In this document: positions 1 to 6,690 of the stretch, one piece after another | Layout of the letters: each line of letters opens with the position of its first letter | How positions within the stretch are numbered: the stretch's first letter is position 1 | Source of the DNA: Chloroflexi bacterium UBA4733 | GTDB taxonomy: Bacteria; Chloroflexota; UBA4733 | Direction: 5' to 3' | DNA length: 7,427 nt | Assembly: GCA_002404055.1 (NCBI GenBank) | Contig: DHIZ01000268.1 | Coordinates: forward strand, 1 to 7,427 | The notes under the pieces: generated by a model | The model's input: only the letters and a program-made list of their open reading frames with translations | Told to the model about the DNA's origin: nothing | Database searches by the model: none | Translations under genes and position numbers: made by a program

Positions 1-20
1 TATGATTTCTGAAAGCCCTC

Positions 21-1496
21 TCAGTGCGACGTGCCGGTCAGCGGGGCAAGCCGCAGCGGGTTGCGCGACCAGTGCTGCCACGGCACGACTATCGGCCATG
101 GTTCCCCGATGTCAGCCGGTGTGCGCTCCAGGAAGGGCCGTACTTCCTCTGCCAGAAGCATGTCGACGACGTGGCTGGCCCGCGTCGTGCCGACCAGATT
201 GGTCACCTCGTCGGGGTCCGCCTCAAGGTCCCACAAGGCCAACGGGGCCAGCGTCGCTGCCTGGAGCACCAGCTTGTATTGCCCATTCCGCACCATCAGG
301 CGGCGGTCGATCTCACTGAAGACGGCCGAGCGATGGCGCTCGGGTAGCACCTCGTCCCGGATCAAGGGCAGGAGACTGCGCCCCTGGCCGCCCTCCATCG
401 GTGCGCCCGCCAGGTCCAGGAGGGTGGCCGGCACGTCCAGCAGCTCGACCAGGGCATTGCTGACGACGCCACGCGGCGCGGCGCGCAGCCGGTCTGGTGG
501 GCGGATGAGCAGCGGGACGGTCACGGAGCTCTCGTAGAACTGCCCTTTCCAGAGCAGCCCGTGGTCGCCAAGCATCTCGCCGTGGTCTGACGTGTAGATC
601 ACCCAGGTATCTTCCAGCCGGCCACGCTGCGCCAACACCGCCAGGATGCGGCCGACGCGATCGTCAATCAGGCTGACATTGCCATAGTACTGCGCCCGCA
701 TCGCTTGCACCAGCGAACGGTCGGCGCCGCTCAGCCCGAATCGCGCGAGCTGCTGGGCAGCGGTGGGATCGGTCGCCGGCGCGGTGATGCCGCCGCGCAG
801 CGCTTCGGGTCGGTACATGGAGGCGTACGGTTCGGGCGGATCGAAGGGGTTGTGCGGTCCGGGCGGGCCGACCCAGAGGAAGAACGGGCTCCCATCGTGA
901 GCGGAGAGCCAGGCTGCCGCCTGGTCGCCAACCCAGGCGTCGATGTGGGCCTCCTCGGGCAGGATCGATGCCCCGTGCTCAGCGGTGGGACCCGCCGCGA
1001 TGCGCCGCCGCAGATCGGCAAGAAATGGGTAGAGCAGGTCGCGGCGGCGCAAGTACTCGCTGTACTCGCTGGCACGCAGATTGGCCATGCTCATCTTGCC
1101 GGTGGTCTCGTGCGCGTCGTCAAAGCCCAACTGCCAGAGCAGCGGGTGACTCGCCAGCATGTCGAGGTCGTGCCGCCAGGTGAAGTGGAGCTTGCCAATG
1201 ACGGCGGTCTGCCAGCCGGCCTCCCGCAGCGCGCGCACAAAGCAGGGACCGTCCGGCCAGACGGTTGCCCCATTGTTCAGGACGTGGTGCTGATGGGGAT
1301 AGCGGCCGGTGAACAGCGAGGTGCGCGACGGCATGCAGACGGGACTCTGGCAATACGTGTGCTGGAAACGGATTCCCTCGGCGGCCAGCCGGTCGAGGTG
1401 CGGCGTTGCCAGCGCCGGCTCGACCGCGCCGATGGCGTCGGCGCGGTGCTGGTCAGTCAGAATCAGTACCACATTGTCGCGGCCGGTACGCGCCAT
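21..1496 (-). CDS. Cys-type (formylglycine) sulfatase, choline-sulfatase/phosphonate-monoesterase-like branch
   Basis: This encodes a 491-aa hydrolase of the alkaline-phosphatase superfamily that would cleave a sulfate (or phosphate/phosphonate) ester; the substrate cannot be read from sequence. Residues 10-18 carry the metal-binding opening ILTDQHR (D15, Q16). The active-site signature is CMPSR at 54-58, where Cys54 would be converted to formylglycine by a maturation enzyme. GKLHF (K102, H104), GPHNP (H215), the second metal motif SDHGE (D304, H305) and K317 complete the expected sulfatase set. Length is normal for the family (about 450-550 aa). No signal peptide or membrane segment is visible, so a cytoplasmic location is inferred. 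The frame stays open to an ATG at 1616, but the start at 1496 is preferred: AAGGAG lies 6 nt upstream and the family homology begins a few residues in, whereas the extra 40 residues look like leader DNA. It is divergent from the kinase gene. No formylglycine-generating enzyme is in the window. Confidence 0.93.
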   Translation of the reverse strand: MARTGRDNVVLILTDQHRADAIGAVEPALATPHLDRLAAEGIRFQHTYCQSPVCMPSRTSLFTGRYPHQHHVLNNGATVWPDGPCFVRALREAGWQTAVIGKLHFTWRHDLDMLASHPLLWQLGFDDAHETTGKMSMANLRASEYSEYLRRRDLLYPFLADLRRRIAAGPTAEHGASILPEEAHIDAWVGDQAAAWLSAHDGSPFFLWVGPPGPHNPFDPPEPYASMYRPEALRGGITAPATDPTAAQQLARFGLSGADRSLVQAMRAQYYGNVSLIDDRVGRILAVLAQRGRLEDTWVIYTSDHGEMLGDHGLLWKGQFYESSVTVPLLIRPPDRLRAAPRGVVSNALVELLDVPATLLDLAGAPMEGGQGRSLLPLIRDEVLPERHRSAVFSEIDRRLMVRNGQYKLVLQAATLAPLALWDLEADPDEVTNLVGTTRASHVVDMLLAEEVRPFLERTPADIGEPWPIVVPWQHWSRNPLRLAPLTGTSH

Positions 1497-1502
1497 GCGC
1501 TG

Positions 1503-1508
1503 CTCCTT
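1503..1508 (-). promoter_or_regulatory. Ribosome binding site deciding the sulfatase start
   Basis: On the minus strand AAGGAG sits 6 nt before the ATG at 1496. This favours that start over upstream in-frame ATG codons (for example the one at 1616), which have no comparable site. Confidence 0.8.
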
Positions 1509-1551
1509 CACCACAACCGCCTGCCGGGAAAGGTCGCTCTTACTCTTCAGA

Positions 1552-1574
1552 CCTATGATCATTGAGATCATAGG
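1552..1574. promoter_or_regulatory. Perfect 9-bp inverted repeat, candidate operator for the sulfatase gene
   Basis: CCTATGATC, a 5-nt spacer ATTGA, then GATCATAGG form a perfect dyad with 9-bp arms, ending 55 bp before the sulfatase start. It is AT-richer than its surroundings. Neither side is followed by a T-tract, so it does not look like an intrinsic terminator. The size and symmetry suit a dimeric repressor or activator (GntR, TetR, LacI and similar families use sites of this size), but no regulator gene is in the window and the family cannot be assigned. It could also fold as a hairpin in the sulfatase leader RNA. Confidence 0.55.
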
Positions 1575-1594
1575 ATGCAACCGCTTGTACCGCA

Positions 1595-1610
1595 AGTATA
1601 TCGGAGTATA
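1595..1610 (-). promoter_or_regulatory. Tandem TATACT boxes, candidate sulfatase -10 region
   Basis: On the minus strand TATACT occurs twice, exactly 10 bp apart (1605-1610, then 1595-1600). Each differs from the TATAAT consensus at one position. They lie in the AT-rich patch just upstream of the 1552-1574 palindrome. No convincing TTGACA-like box is found at 16-18 bp; TTTCGG at 17 bp from the second box is poor. If one is the -10 element, the palindrome would fall in the early transcribed leader, where a bound protein could block elongation. Confidence 0.3.
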
Positions 1611-1652
1611 GCGCAAGCCGAAAGGGCTATGGCTCCTGCTACCATCTTCTGC

Positions 1653-1658
1653 TAATAT
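1653..1658 (+). promoter_or_regulatory. Weak candidate -10 box for the histidine kinase
   Basis: TAATAT is the best AT-rich hexamer on the plus strand upstream of the kinase, about 115 bp before its start. No good -35 element is seen at 16-18 bp. A small hairpin follows at 1685-1698 (CGCCA, loop TCCG, TGGCG) without a T-tract. Otherwise the 1575-1771 stretch shows nothing recognisable. Confidence 0.2.
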
Positions 1659-1759
1659 GAGGAGATTCCCGTCCCGTCTTACGTCGCCATCCGTGGCGGC
1701 ACGCGGCGAGGGCGGTTATGGGCGATTGCGGAGCCGGGCAGGCCCACGCAGCGTCCTCT

Positions 1760-1764
1760 GGGAG
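1760..1764 (+). promoter_or_regulatory. Ribosome binding site supporting a GTG start
   Basis: GGGAG lies 7 nt before the GTG at 1772. An in-frame TAG at 1766-1768 closes the frame immediately upstream, so this GTG is the earliest possible start for the kinase. Confidence 0.7.
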
Positions 1765-1771
1765 ATAGCCG

Positions 1772-3496
1772 GTGGCGTGGCCTCAGGCAGCAAGCGGGCT
1801 ATCCCGTGCGGTTGTCCGGCTACAGCAAACCGTACGGAACCTCCAGGGGCAGGTCCCACGCTGGCGGCCGGAGCGCCAGGTGACCTCGACAGCGGTCCTC
1901 GCCATCTCGGCGGAGACGAGTGCGCGCATGGCAGCGACGATGGGCGTCGAGGAGACGCTCCAGGCACTGCTCGTCGGTGTTCACCAACTGACCGGTGCGC
2001 CTGCCGGCGGCGTGCGCCTCCTCGCCACGCCCGGTGTCGCGGTGGTCGGCCAGCCCTATCGGATCTACCGCTGGCTGGGTGGGACGCGCTCTCTCTGGGA
2101 GGACGGGACCGTTGGCGCCGGGAGCTACATGGCCGAGGTGCTGAGCAGCGGTCAGGGGGTGTACACCCCCAACCACCTGGTGACGGCGGCAAGCGGCCAC
2201 CGCTACGCAGCGATCGCGGTGGCCGAACACCACGTCCAGAGCAGTCTCATCGTGCCGCTGCGGGCGCAGGGCAAGCTGCTCGGTACCTTGCACGCCAACG
2301 CGCCGGTTCCGCATGCCTTTGTGCCGGCCCAACTGCTGCCCTTACAACTCCTTGCGGACCATGCCGCCGCTGCCATCGAACGGGTGCAACTGACAGCAGC
2401 TCTGGCGCGATCTGTGCAAGAAACGCGGGCTATCTTTGACGCGACGACTGAGGCCATGGCGCTTTTCGCCCCCGATGGGCGCCTCCTCAGCGTCAACCAG
2501 CGCTTCGAAGCGGTATTTGAACTGCGGGAAACGGCGCTACGGGGACGAACCATCGCTGAGTTCCAGGAGGCATTCATGCACATCTTCGCCGGCCCTGCGG
2601 TCTACCAGTTACTGGTCGAGCAACTCACGGATCCGACGGGACGCCGGGCGCTTGATGTGCGGCAACACTGGCCGGAGCAGCGGGAGCTGGCTCTTGAATC
2701 GTTCCCAGTCTACCGACTAGATGCGGAGTTGGTGGGTCGGCTCTTCGCCTTCCGCGATGTGACCGCGGAGCGGGCTGCCGACCGCATGAAGGACGAGTTT
2801 GTGTCGCTCGTTTCCCACGAGTTGCGCACGCCACTCACCTCCATTAAAGGCTACGTGGACCTGCTGCTGGATGGCGCGGTGGGCCCCATCCCAGCCGACC
2901 AGCGGGAGTTCCTGGAAATCATCCAACGCAACGCCGATCGCGAGGTCACCCTCGTCAACGACCTTCTGGACCTCGCTCGCATCGAAGCGGGACAGGTCGA
3001 ACTCGCCCTCACGCGGCTGAACCTTGGCCCGATCCTGGAGCACGTTGTGACGTCGCTCCAACTGCAATGCACGGCCAAAAAGCAGCAGGTGACGCTCGAC
3101 CGAGGCGCGCCGCTACCCGCCGTCATGGGCGATGCTACGCGGCTCACGCAGGTCTTCACGAATCTGCTCTCCAACGCCCATAAGTACACGCCCTCAGGCG
3201 GCCAGATCGCCGTCATCGCCACGGCAGACGATGCCCATGTACACGTCGATGTCCGAGACAGCGGGATCGGGCTCTCGCCGGAGGAGCAAACCAAGCTCTT
3301 TACCAAGTTCTTCCGCGCCAAGCACCACATCACCCAGGAGTCGGGCGGGACAGGCCTCGGGCTCGCCATCACCCGGACTTTGGTGGAGCGCCATGGTGGC
3401 ACGATCACGGTCACCAGCGCCCCGGACGCGGGGTCCACCTTCCGCGTCACGCTGCCGCGCGCCGCCGATCCCACCGGCGAGGGCGCTACCGATTGA
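1772..3496 (+). CDS. Soluble GAF-PAS sensor histidine kinase
   Basis: This 574-aa sensor kinase would autophosphorylate on histidine and pass the phosphate to a response regulator. The domain order is: a short helical, possibly coiled-coil lead (about 10-30); a GAF ligand-sensing domain (about 50-205); a PAS domain (about 210-332) entered through a linker helix; HisKA dimerisation (about 338-405) with the H-box SHELRTP and phosphoacceptor His349; and HATPase_c (about 450-565). The ATPase shows an N-box (N464, N468), the G1 motif DSGIG (496-500), the F-box KLFTKFF (508-514) and the G2 motif GGTGLGLAI (525-533), so all catalytic boxes are present. No transmembrane segment is seen, so it should sense a cytoplasmic signal. 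The start is GTG with a good ribosome binding site. It is divergent from the sulfatase, convergent with the ABC remnant, and has no receiver-domain partner in the window. The signal is unknown, and a role in controlling the neighbouring hydrolases is only a possibility. Confidence 0.94.
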   Translation: MAWPQAASGLSRAVVRLQQTVRNLQGQVPRWRPERQVTSTAVLAISAETSARMAATMGVEETLQALLVGVHQLTGAPAGGVRLLATPGVAVVGQPYRIYRWLGGTRSLWEDGTVGAGSYMAEVLSSGQGVYTPNHLVTAASGHRYAAIAVAEHHVQSSLIVPLRAQGKLLGTLHANAPVPHAFVPAQLLPLQLLADHAAAAIERVQLTAALARSVQETRAIFDATTEAMALFAPDGRLLSVNQRFEAVFELRETALRGRTIAEFQEAFMHIFAGPAVYQLLVEQLTDPTGRRALDVRQHWPEQRELALESFPVYRLDAELVGRLFAFRDVTAERAADRMKDEFVSLVSHELRTPLTSIKGYVDLLLDGAVGPIPADQREFLEIIQRNADREVTLVNDLLDLARIEAGQVELALTRLNLGPILEHVVTSLQLQCTAKKQQVTLDRGAPLPAVMGDATRLTQVFTNLLSNAHKYTPSGGQIAVIATADDAHVHVDVRDSGIGLSPEEQTKLFTKFFRAKHHITQESGGTGLGLAITRTLVERHGGTITVTSAPDAGSTFRVTLPRAADPTGEGATD

Positions 3497-3751
3497 TGCG
3501 CCAGGCGTTGCCCGGGGAGGCCGGCCGTCGACGGGCAGCAACCGCGAGCGATTCTGCTGCGGTATCGCCTGGTCGATAGTCATGCGCTGCAGGTGCGGCA
3601 CGATCTGACCCAGCCCGCCGATGGCGATGACGGCCATGAGCACCACGAGCAGACAGTACGGCCAGTAGGGCAAGAAATAGCGGACGAGCCGTCCCACGCT
3701 GGCGAGACCCCTGCGCGGCGGGCGAAGGTCGGTTCGCCCCGTCTTTACCAC
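3497..3751 (-). pseudogene. Amino-terminal remnant of a type-1 ABC exporter (fused permease-ATPase)
   Basis: A minus-strand reading frame in the gap between the kinase and the DUF4838 gene encodes the classic start of a fused ABC exporter. It has a basic lead (RPPRRG), then LVRYFLPYW, a hydrophobic first membrane segment (LLVVLMAVIAIGG, 3614-3652), and QRMTIDQAIPQQN (3551-3589), matching the family pattern of PPLLxRxxIDxAIP. Recognisable similarity stops around 3530. The frame then continues only as antisense of the kinase 3' end. The remaining five membrane helices and the whole ATPase domain (Walker A, signature, Walker B) are absent. The start is uncertain: GTG at 3751 lacks a clear ribosome binding site, while GTG at 3697 has AGGGG 10 nt upstream. 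It begins within about 20-70 nt of the DUF4838 stop on the same strand, suggesting it was once the next gene of that operon. It is probably not functional. Confidence 0.6.
3507..3542. other. Imperfect GC-rich hairpin just after the kinase stop
   Basis: GTTGCCCG (3507-3514) can pair with CGGGCAGCAAC (3532-3542) apart from a 3-nt bulge, and the loop contains GGCCGGCC. It begins 10 nt after the kinase stop codon. There is no T-tract, so it is at best a weak or factor-assisted terminator for the kinase transcript. It also coincides with the point where the ABC remnant loses similarity. Confidence 0.25.
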
Positions 3752-3768
3752 CGCGTGAACAGCCCAGG

Positions 3769-6267
3769 CTATGCAGCAAAGTGTAGTTGGTAACCCCACT
3801 GGTATGTGCCACCGGGGGTGAGATCGCGCGCAGGGTGAGGATGCACCAGCACGCGCAGCCAACCGCGTGTCCGCTGCCAGTGCAGGCGGATGGCGGCAAC
3901 GTGCTCCAATCCGTCGATGGCGAGTGTCTCCCCGGCGTCCGAGCCACGGATCATGAGATTACCAGACGCCAGCGCCGGCCCAGCAAGCCGCAACGGCACG
4001 TCGTCTTCCAGCGCATAAGCGGTATCAGCCTGCACCGAACATGCCCGTTGTGCCGGCCAGCAGAAGACGCTGCGACTGGTCGTCGCCAGACGTACGCCCA
4101 GTGCATGGGAGCGGCTGTCGCCAGTCGGCAGGAGGGTCGTGCCTCCCTGGTTGATCAAGCTCGAGCGCAGCTCCAGCGTCCGCGCAGCGTGCGGCAAGAA
4201 GTACCCCTTGCGCAGCACCAAGCGGCCATACTCCGCCATCACGAGTTCGCCCGTGAGGATGAGCCGCGTCCCGGTGGTCTCCGGCAGGAGCTTGGCGGCA
4301 TAGCTTTGGCCCCACCAGGCCATACCATCGTAGTATTCGGCCCCGGCGCCGCTTTCCCAGGCCCAGGCCATGATGCGGTCGGGATTCTGCTCGACCACAT
4401 CGTCGTCGGCGTAGGCGTAGGCGTGGCCGGAGCGGCGGTCGGTTACGCTGAGCACCTTGCCCAGGACGCCGGGCACGATACGGACCTGGAGGAACTCGTT
4501 CTCCAGGGTCACCAGAGGATGGATACACGACAGATGCTCGATCGCGGGCCACAACTCCTCGACCTTGCGCGCGATGCGGATGCCGGTCACGCCGCGGCAG
4601 CGCAGCCGGCTGACCAGTTGCGCCGCTGCGACTGATCGGTCCTCCGGTACTGCCGGTTCCAGACGGTTGGCGCGCACCACGTAAGGGGGGCTCTGGACCA
4701 GCCGGGCGTACTCCAGGCTATCCAGGAGCCAGGCGACGTGCTCCCGGCTGACCGCGCTGTCGGCAGCCTCACGCGCCGGCGCCAGCGCTGCGGCAAGGCA
4801 CTCCAAGGCGGCGGGTGTGAGATGGCTCAACGCCTGGGGCACGGGAAAGCAAGGGATGTGCTCCGGCGCTGCGCTGGTCAGCCGCTCCAGGAGGTCGATA
4901 TAGGCAAGGACGGCAGGCGCGGCCCCACCGTAGACGGCCTCCACGAACTCGCGGATGAGTGCATCCACGTCCCGCTCGGTTTCCCAGAGGAGCTTGGCGT
5001 AGACCCAGGCGTGCAACTCCGCCAGCGGGGAGGCATCCGGCTCGCCTTCCTGGCCTTGGACAAAGATGCCGGTCACCCCGTGGCGGGCAAAGTACTGCAG
5101 GTCGCGCGCCGTCCGGCGCAGGTTGCCGAGCGGCAGCAGGTAGTGACTGAAGACGCCGGCATAGTGCCAGACGTAGAGGTACGGAGCGACCGCGCTCCAG
5201 CCCTGGAGCGCCGCGCGGATGGAGGCCGCGCGCTCCGTCTCCTCGAGGCTGTGGCAGTAGCAGGCCTCGATGAAAGCGCAGCGGATGACCACGTTGGCGC
5301 GGGGACGCAGGTAGCGGGGCGGGGTGATGGTGTACTGGTAGGCGAGCGTCTCGATGCGCTTGCCGGGGTAGCGCTGCTCCACCGCTTCGGCGACGCGGTT
5401 GACGAACGAAAGGACGCTGCCCGCCGGGCTGCCTTCCCGCGCATCGACGGCAGCGCAGGTGGGACAGGTGCAGTAGCGTTGGTTATCGTTCTGGGAAACC
5501 GAGAAGATGTCCGCCTCCAGATGTTTCGCGATCCAGTGGAACACCCGGTCCAGGGCGATGCTGAAGACAGCGGGCTGACTCAAGCACAACTGGCTCGGCT
5601 GCCGGCGCCCGTCGACCAGCGCGTAGTACTCGGGGTGAGACGCGAAGTGCTCCGCTGCAGGGACGAGGGCGTCAAAGCTATGCACGAACGGGAAGATGAC
5701 GCGTGACCCACCCAGGTCCACCGGCAGGGCGTGTCCCTCGCCGTTGAGGTGGTTGCGCAGGGCGAAGCGTTGCGCAAAGGCGCAGGCGTAGAAGACGGCC
5801 CGGTACTCCAGGGATGGGCGGCCATAGCGGCGCAATGGTGGGACCGTGAGCACCGGTCGCTGCGGGATGTACTGGACGGTCTGCGTATACCAGCGGCAGC
5901 CAAGCACGTCCTCAAGGAGGACGAAGACCGCCGCCAGGAGGCCCGGTGCGTCGCTGCCGGCGAGCACGAGGTCGCGTCCCATCGTGGCGAGGACGTATTC
6001 CTCTCCTCCCGCCTGCTCCGGCGCCGGATGGCCGCCGCGCCGGAGCGCGTCCTTGCCGATGCCGAGCAGGACGCGCACACCGTCGCCCTCAGCCTCATCT
6101 TCCTGGCTCGCAAATGACGCCCCGCTCATCGCCTGGAAGTGCTCGGCCAACTCCTTGGCCGCAAACCGCTCCACCGGACTCGCCCCTGCCGGCAGCACGA
6201 TGCGGGCCTGCGCTCGCCCGTCTGCCGCCAGCACCAAGCCCCCTGCCGTCCCGACCGCTTCCGGCAT
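3769..6267 (-). CDS. DUF4838 protein, GH163-like glycoside hydrolase with C-terminal beta-sandwich
   Basis: This 832-aa protein belongs to the DUF4838 group. As I recall, glycoside hydrolase family GH163 (endo-beta-N-acetylglucosaminidases acting on complex N-glycans) was founded on DUF4838 proteins; activity here is unproven. Residues about 10-135 form the alpha-glucuronidase/hexosaminidase-type N-terminal domain (FAAKELAEHFQAMSG, then GCRWYTQ). The DUF4838 core runs from about 150 to 460: FVHSFDALVP, HPEYYALVDG, QLCLSQP, the SQNDN motif (258-262) followed by CTCPTC (Cys266, 268, 271), a WHYAG segment, GVTGIFVQG, and ELHAWVYAKLLWE. A helical stretch follows, then a C-terminal half (about 585-832) resembling a mutarotase-like beta-sandwich (LENEFLQVRIVPGVLGKVLS). 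No signal peptide or membrane helix is seen, so it is inferred to be cytoplasmic. The start at 6267 is chosen over the in-frame ATG at 6318 because of a perfect AAGGAGGT. It follows the dehydrogenase debris by 19 nt and precedes the ABC remnant. The sequence looks intact. Confidence 0.88.
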   Translation of the reverse strand: MPEAVGTAGGLVLAADGRAQARIVLPAGASPVERFAAKELAEHFQAMSGASFASQEDEAEGDGVRVLLGIGKDALRRGGHPAPEQAGGEEYVLATMGRDLVLAGSDAPGLLAAVFVLLEDVLGCRWYTQTVQYIPQRPVLTVPPLRRYGRPSLEYRAVFYACAFAQRFALRNHLNGEGHALPVDLGGSRVIFPFVHSFDALVPAAEHFASHPEYYALVDGRRQPSQLCLSQPAVFSIALDRVFHWIAKHLEADIFSVSQNDNQRYCTCPTCAAVDAREGSPAGSVLSFVNRVAEAVEQRYPGKRIETLAYQYTITPPRYLRPRANVVIRCAFIEACYCHSLEETERAASIRAALQGWSAVAPYLYVWHYAGVFSHYLLPLGNLRRTARDLQYFARHGVTGIFVQGQEGEPDASPLAELHAWVYAKLLWETERDVDALIREFVEAVYGGAAPAVLAYIDLLERLTSAAPEHIPCFPVPQALSHLTPAALECLAAALAPAREAADSAVSREHVAWLLDSLEYARLVQSPPYVVRANRLEPAVPEDRSVAAAQLVSRLRCRGVTGIRIARKVEELWPAIEHLSCIHPLVTLENEFLQVRIVPGVLGKVLSVTDRRSGHAYAYADDDVVEQNPDRIMAWAWESGAGAEYYDGMAWWGQSYAAKLLPETTGTRLILTGELVMAEYGRLVLRKGYFLPHAARTLELRSSLINQGGTTLLPTGDSRSHALGVRLATTSRSVFCWPAQRACSVQADTAYALEDDVPLRLAGPALASGNLMIRGSDAGETLAIDGLEHVAAIRLHWQRTRGWLRVLVHPHPARDLTPGGTYQWGYQLHFAA

Positions 6268-6274
6268 GGATCGG

Positions 6275-6282
6275 ACCTCCTT
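6275..6282 (-). promoter_or_regulatory. Consensus Shine-Dalgarno of the DUF4838 gene
   Basis: AAGGAGGT on the minus strand, 7 nt before the ATG at 6267, is a full match to the anti-Shine-Dalgarno sequence. It fixes the start and implies strong translation. It lies in the 19-nt gap after the stop of the dehydrogenase mosaic at 6287, which is typical of an operon junction. Confidence 0.88.
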
Positions 6283-6286
6283 CCCT

Positions 6287-6690
6287 TTAGCTTTCCGTAA
6301 CAGTACCAGCCGTGGCACCGGCGCCGCGGCGGCTGCTTTGGAGGACGGCCGGATTGACGACGTCTGGGGGCGTCTCGCCGCGCAAGACGGTCAGGACGTG
6401 ACCAATTGCTGGCCGGCCAGCAGGCGCGGCGGCACGGCAGCGTCGGACCACCCGCCGGAGCGGACGCGAACGGTGCCGGCAAGGATGCCCCGGTTGAGCA
6501 GCAGCAAGGCTAGGGCGTGGGTACTCACCTCGTCGAGACAGTAGCGCGCGGTGTTGCAGACGACAATGCCGTGCTCGGTGGCAGCCTGGAGATCGACCGT
6601 GTCGACACCGATGCCGTAGCGCACGATCACCCGGCACTGTGTCAACTGGGCGATCACCTGGCACGGGAGGAGTGCCTCGGCGAGCACGGT
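6287..6690 (-). pseudogene. Internally deleted D-2-hydroxyacid dehydrogenase remnant
   Basis: Two fragments of one NAD-dependent D-2-hydroxyacid dehydrogenase (phosphoglycerate dehydrogenase-like) are visible in two different frames. The first (about 6690-6403) reads CRVIVRYGIGVDTVDL, AATEHGI, VVCNTARYCLDEVSTHALAL, then VRSGGW and RLLAGQQL. This is the normal approach to the NAD-binding fold, but a stop comes three residues later at 6391-6393. The glycine-rich GxGxxG loop and the catalytic Arg, Glu and His regions that should follow are missing. In the next frame (about 6405-6287) the sequence resumes with GHVLTVLRGETPPDVVNP, the usual C-terminal end of the family, and stops at TAA 6287-6289. 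The gene also lacks its first 50 or more residues, replaced by the aldehyde dehydrogenase. About 130 of about 320 residues remain, so it is almost certainly non-functional. Its stop lies 19 nt before the DUF4838 start. Confidence 0.75.

Noticed and set aside
1..8. TATGATTT at the window start matched by ATGATTT on the minus strand at the window end, as inverted terminal repeats
   Set aside because: Only 7 bp match, with no transposase or other mobile-element signal; chance is sufficient.
705..1565. 286-codon plus-strand frame opposite the sulfatase
   Set aside because: An antisense shadow of a well-supported sulfatase; it has no motif.
1552..1574. Palindrome as an intrinsic terminator
   Set aside because: No T-tract follows on either strand, and it lies upstream of a start codon rather than after a stop.
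1497..1616. Forty-residue N-terminal extension of the sulfatase frame
   Set aside because: The ATG at 1496 has a good ribosome binding site, the extension has no family similarity, and it covers the palindrome and TATACT boxes.
1657..2439. Long plus-strand frame overlapping the kinase 5' end
   Set aside because: Arg-, Gly- and Pro-rich composition without any motif; a shadow of the kinase in GC-rich DNA.
4738..5706. 322-codon plus-strand frame opposite the DUF4838 gene
   Set aside because: It lies wholly antisense to a gene with clear family motifs and has no recognisable domain.
6268..6318. Seventeen-residue extension of the DUF4838 protein from the ATG at 6318
   Set aside because: It would include the perfect AAGGAGGT that serves the ATG at 6267, and it overlaps the tail of the upstream frame.
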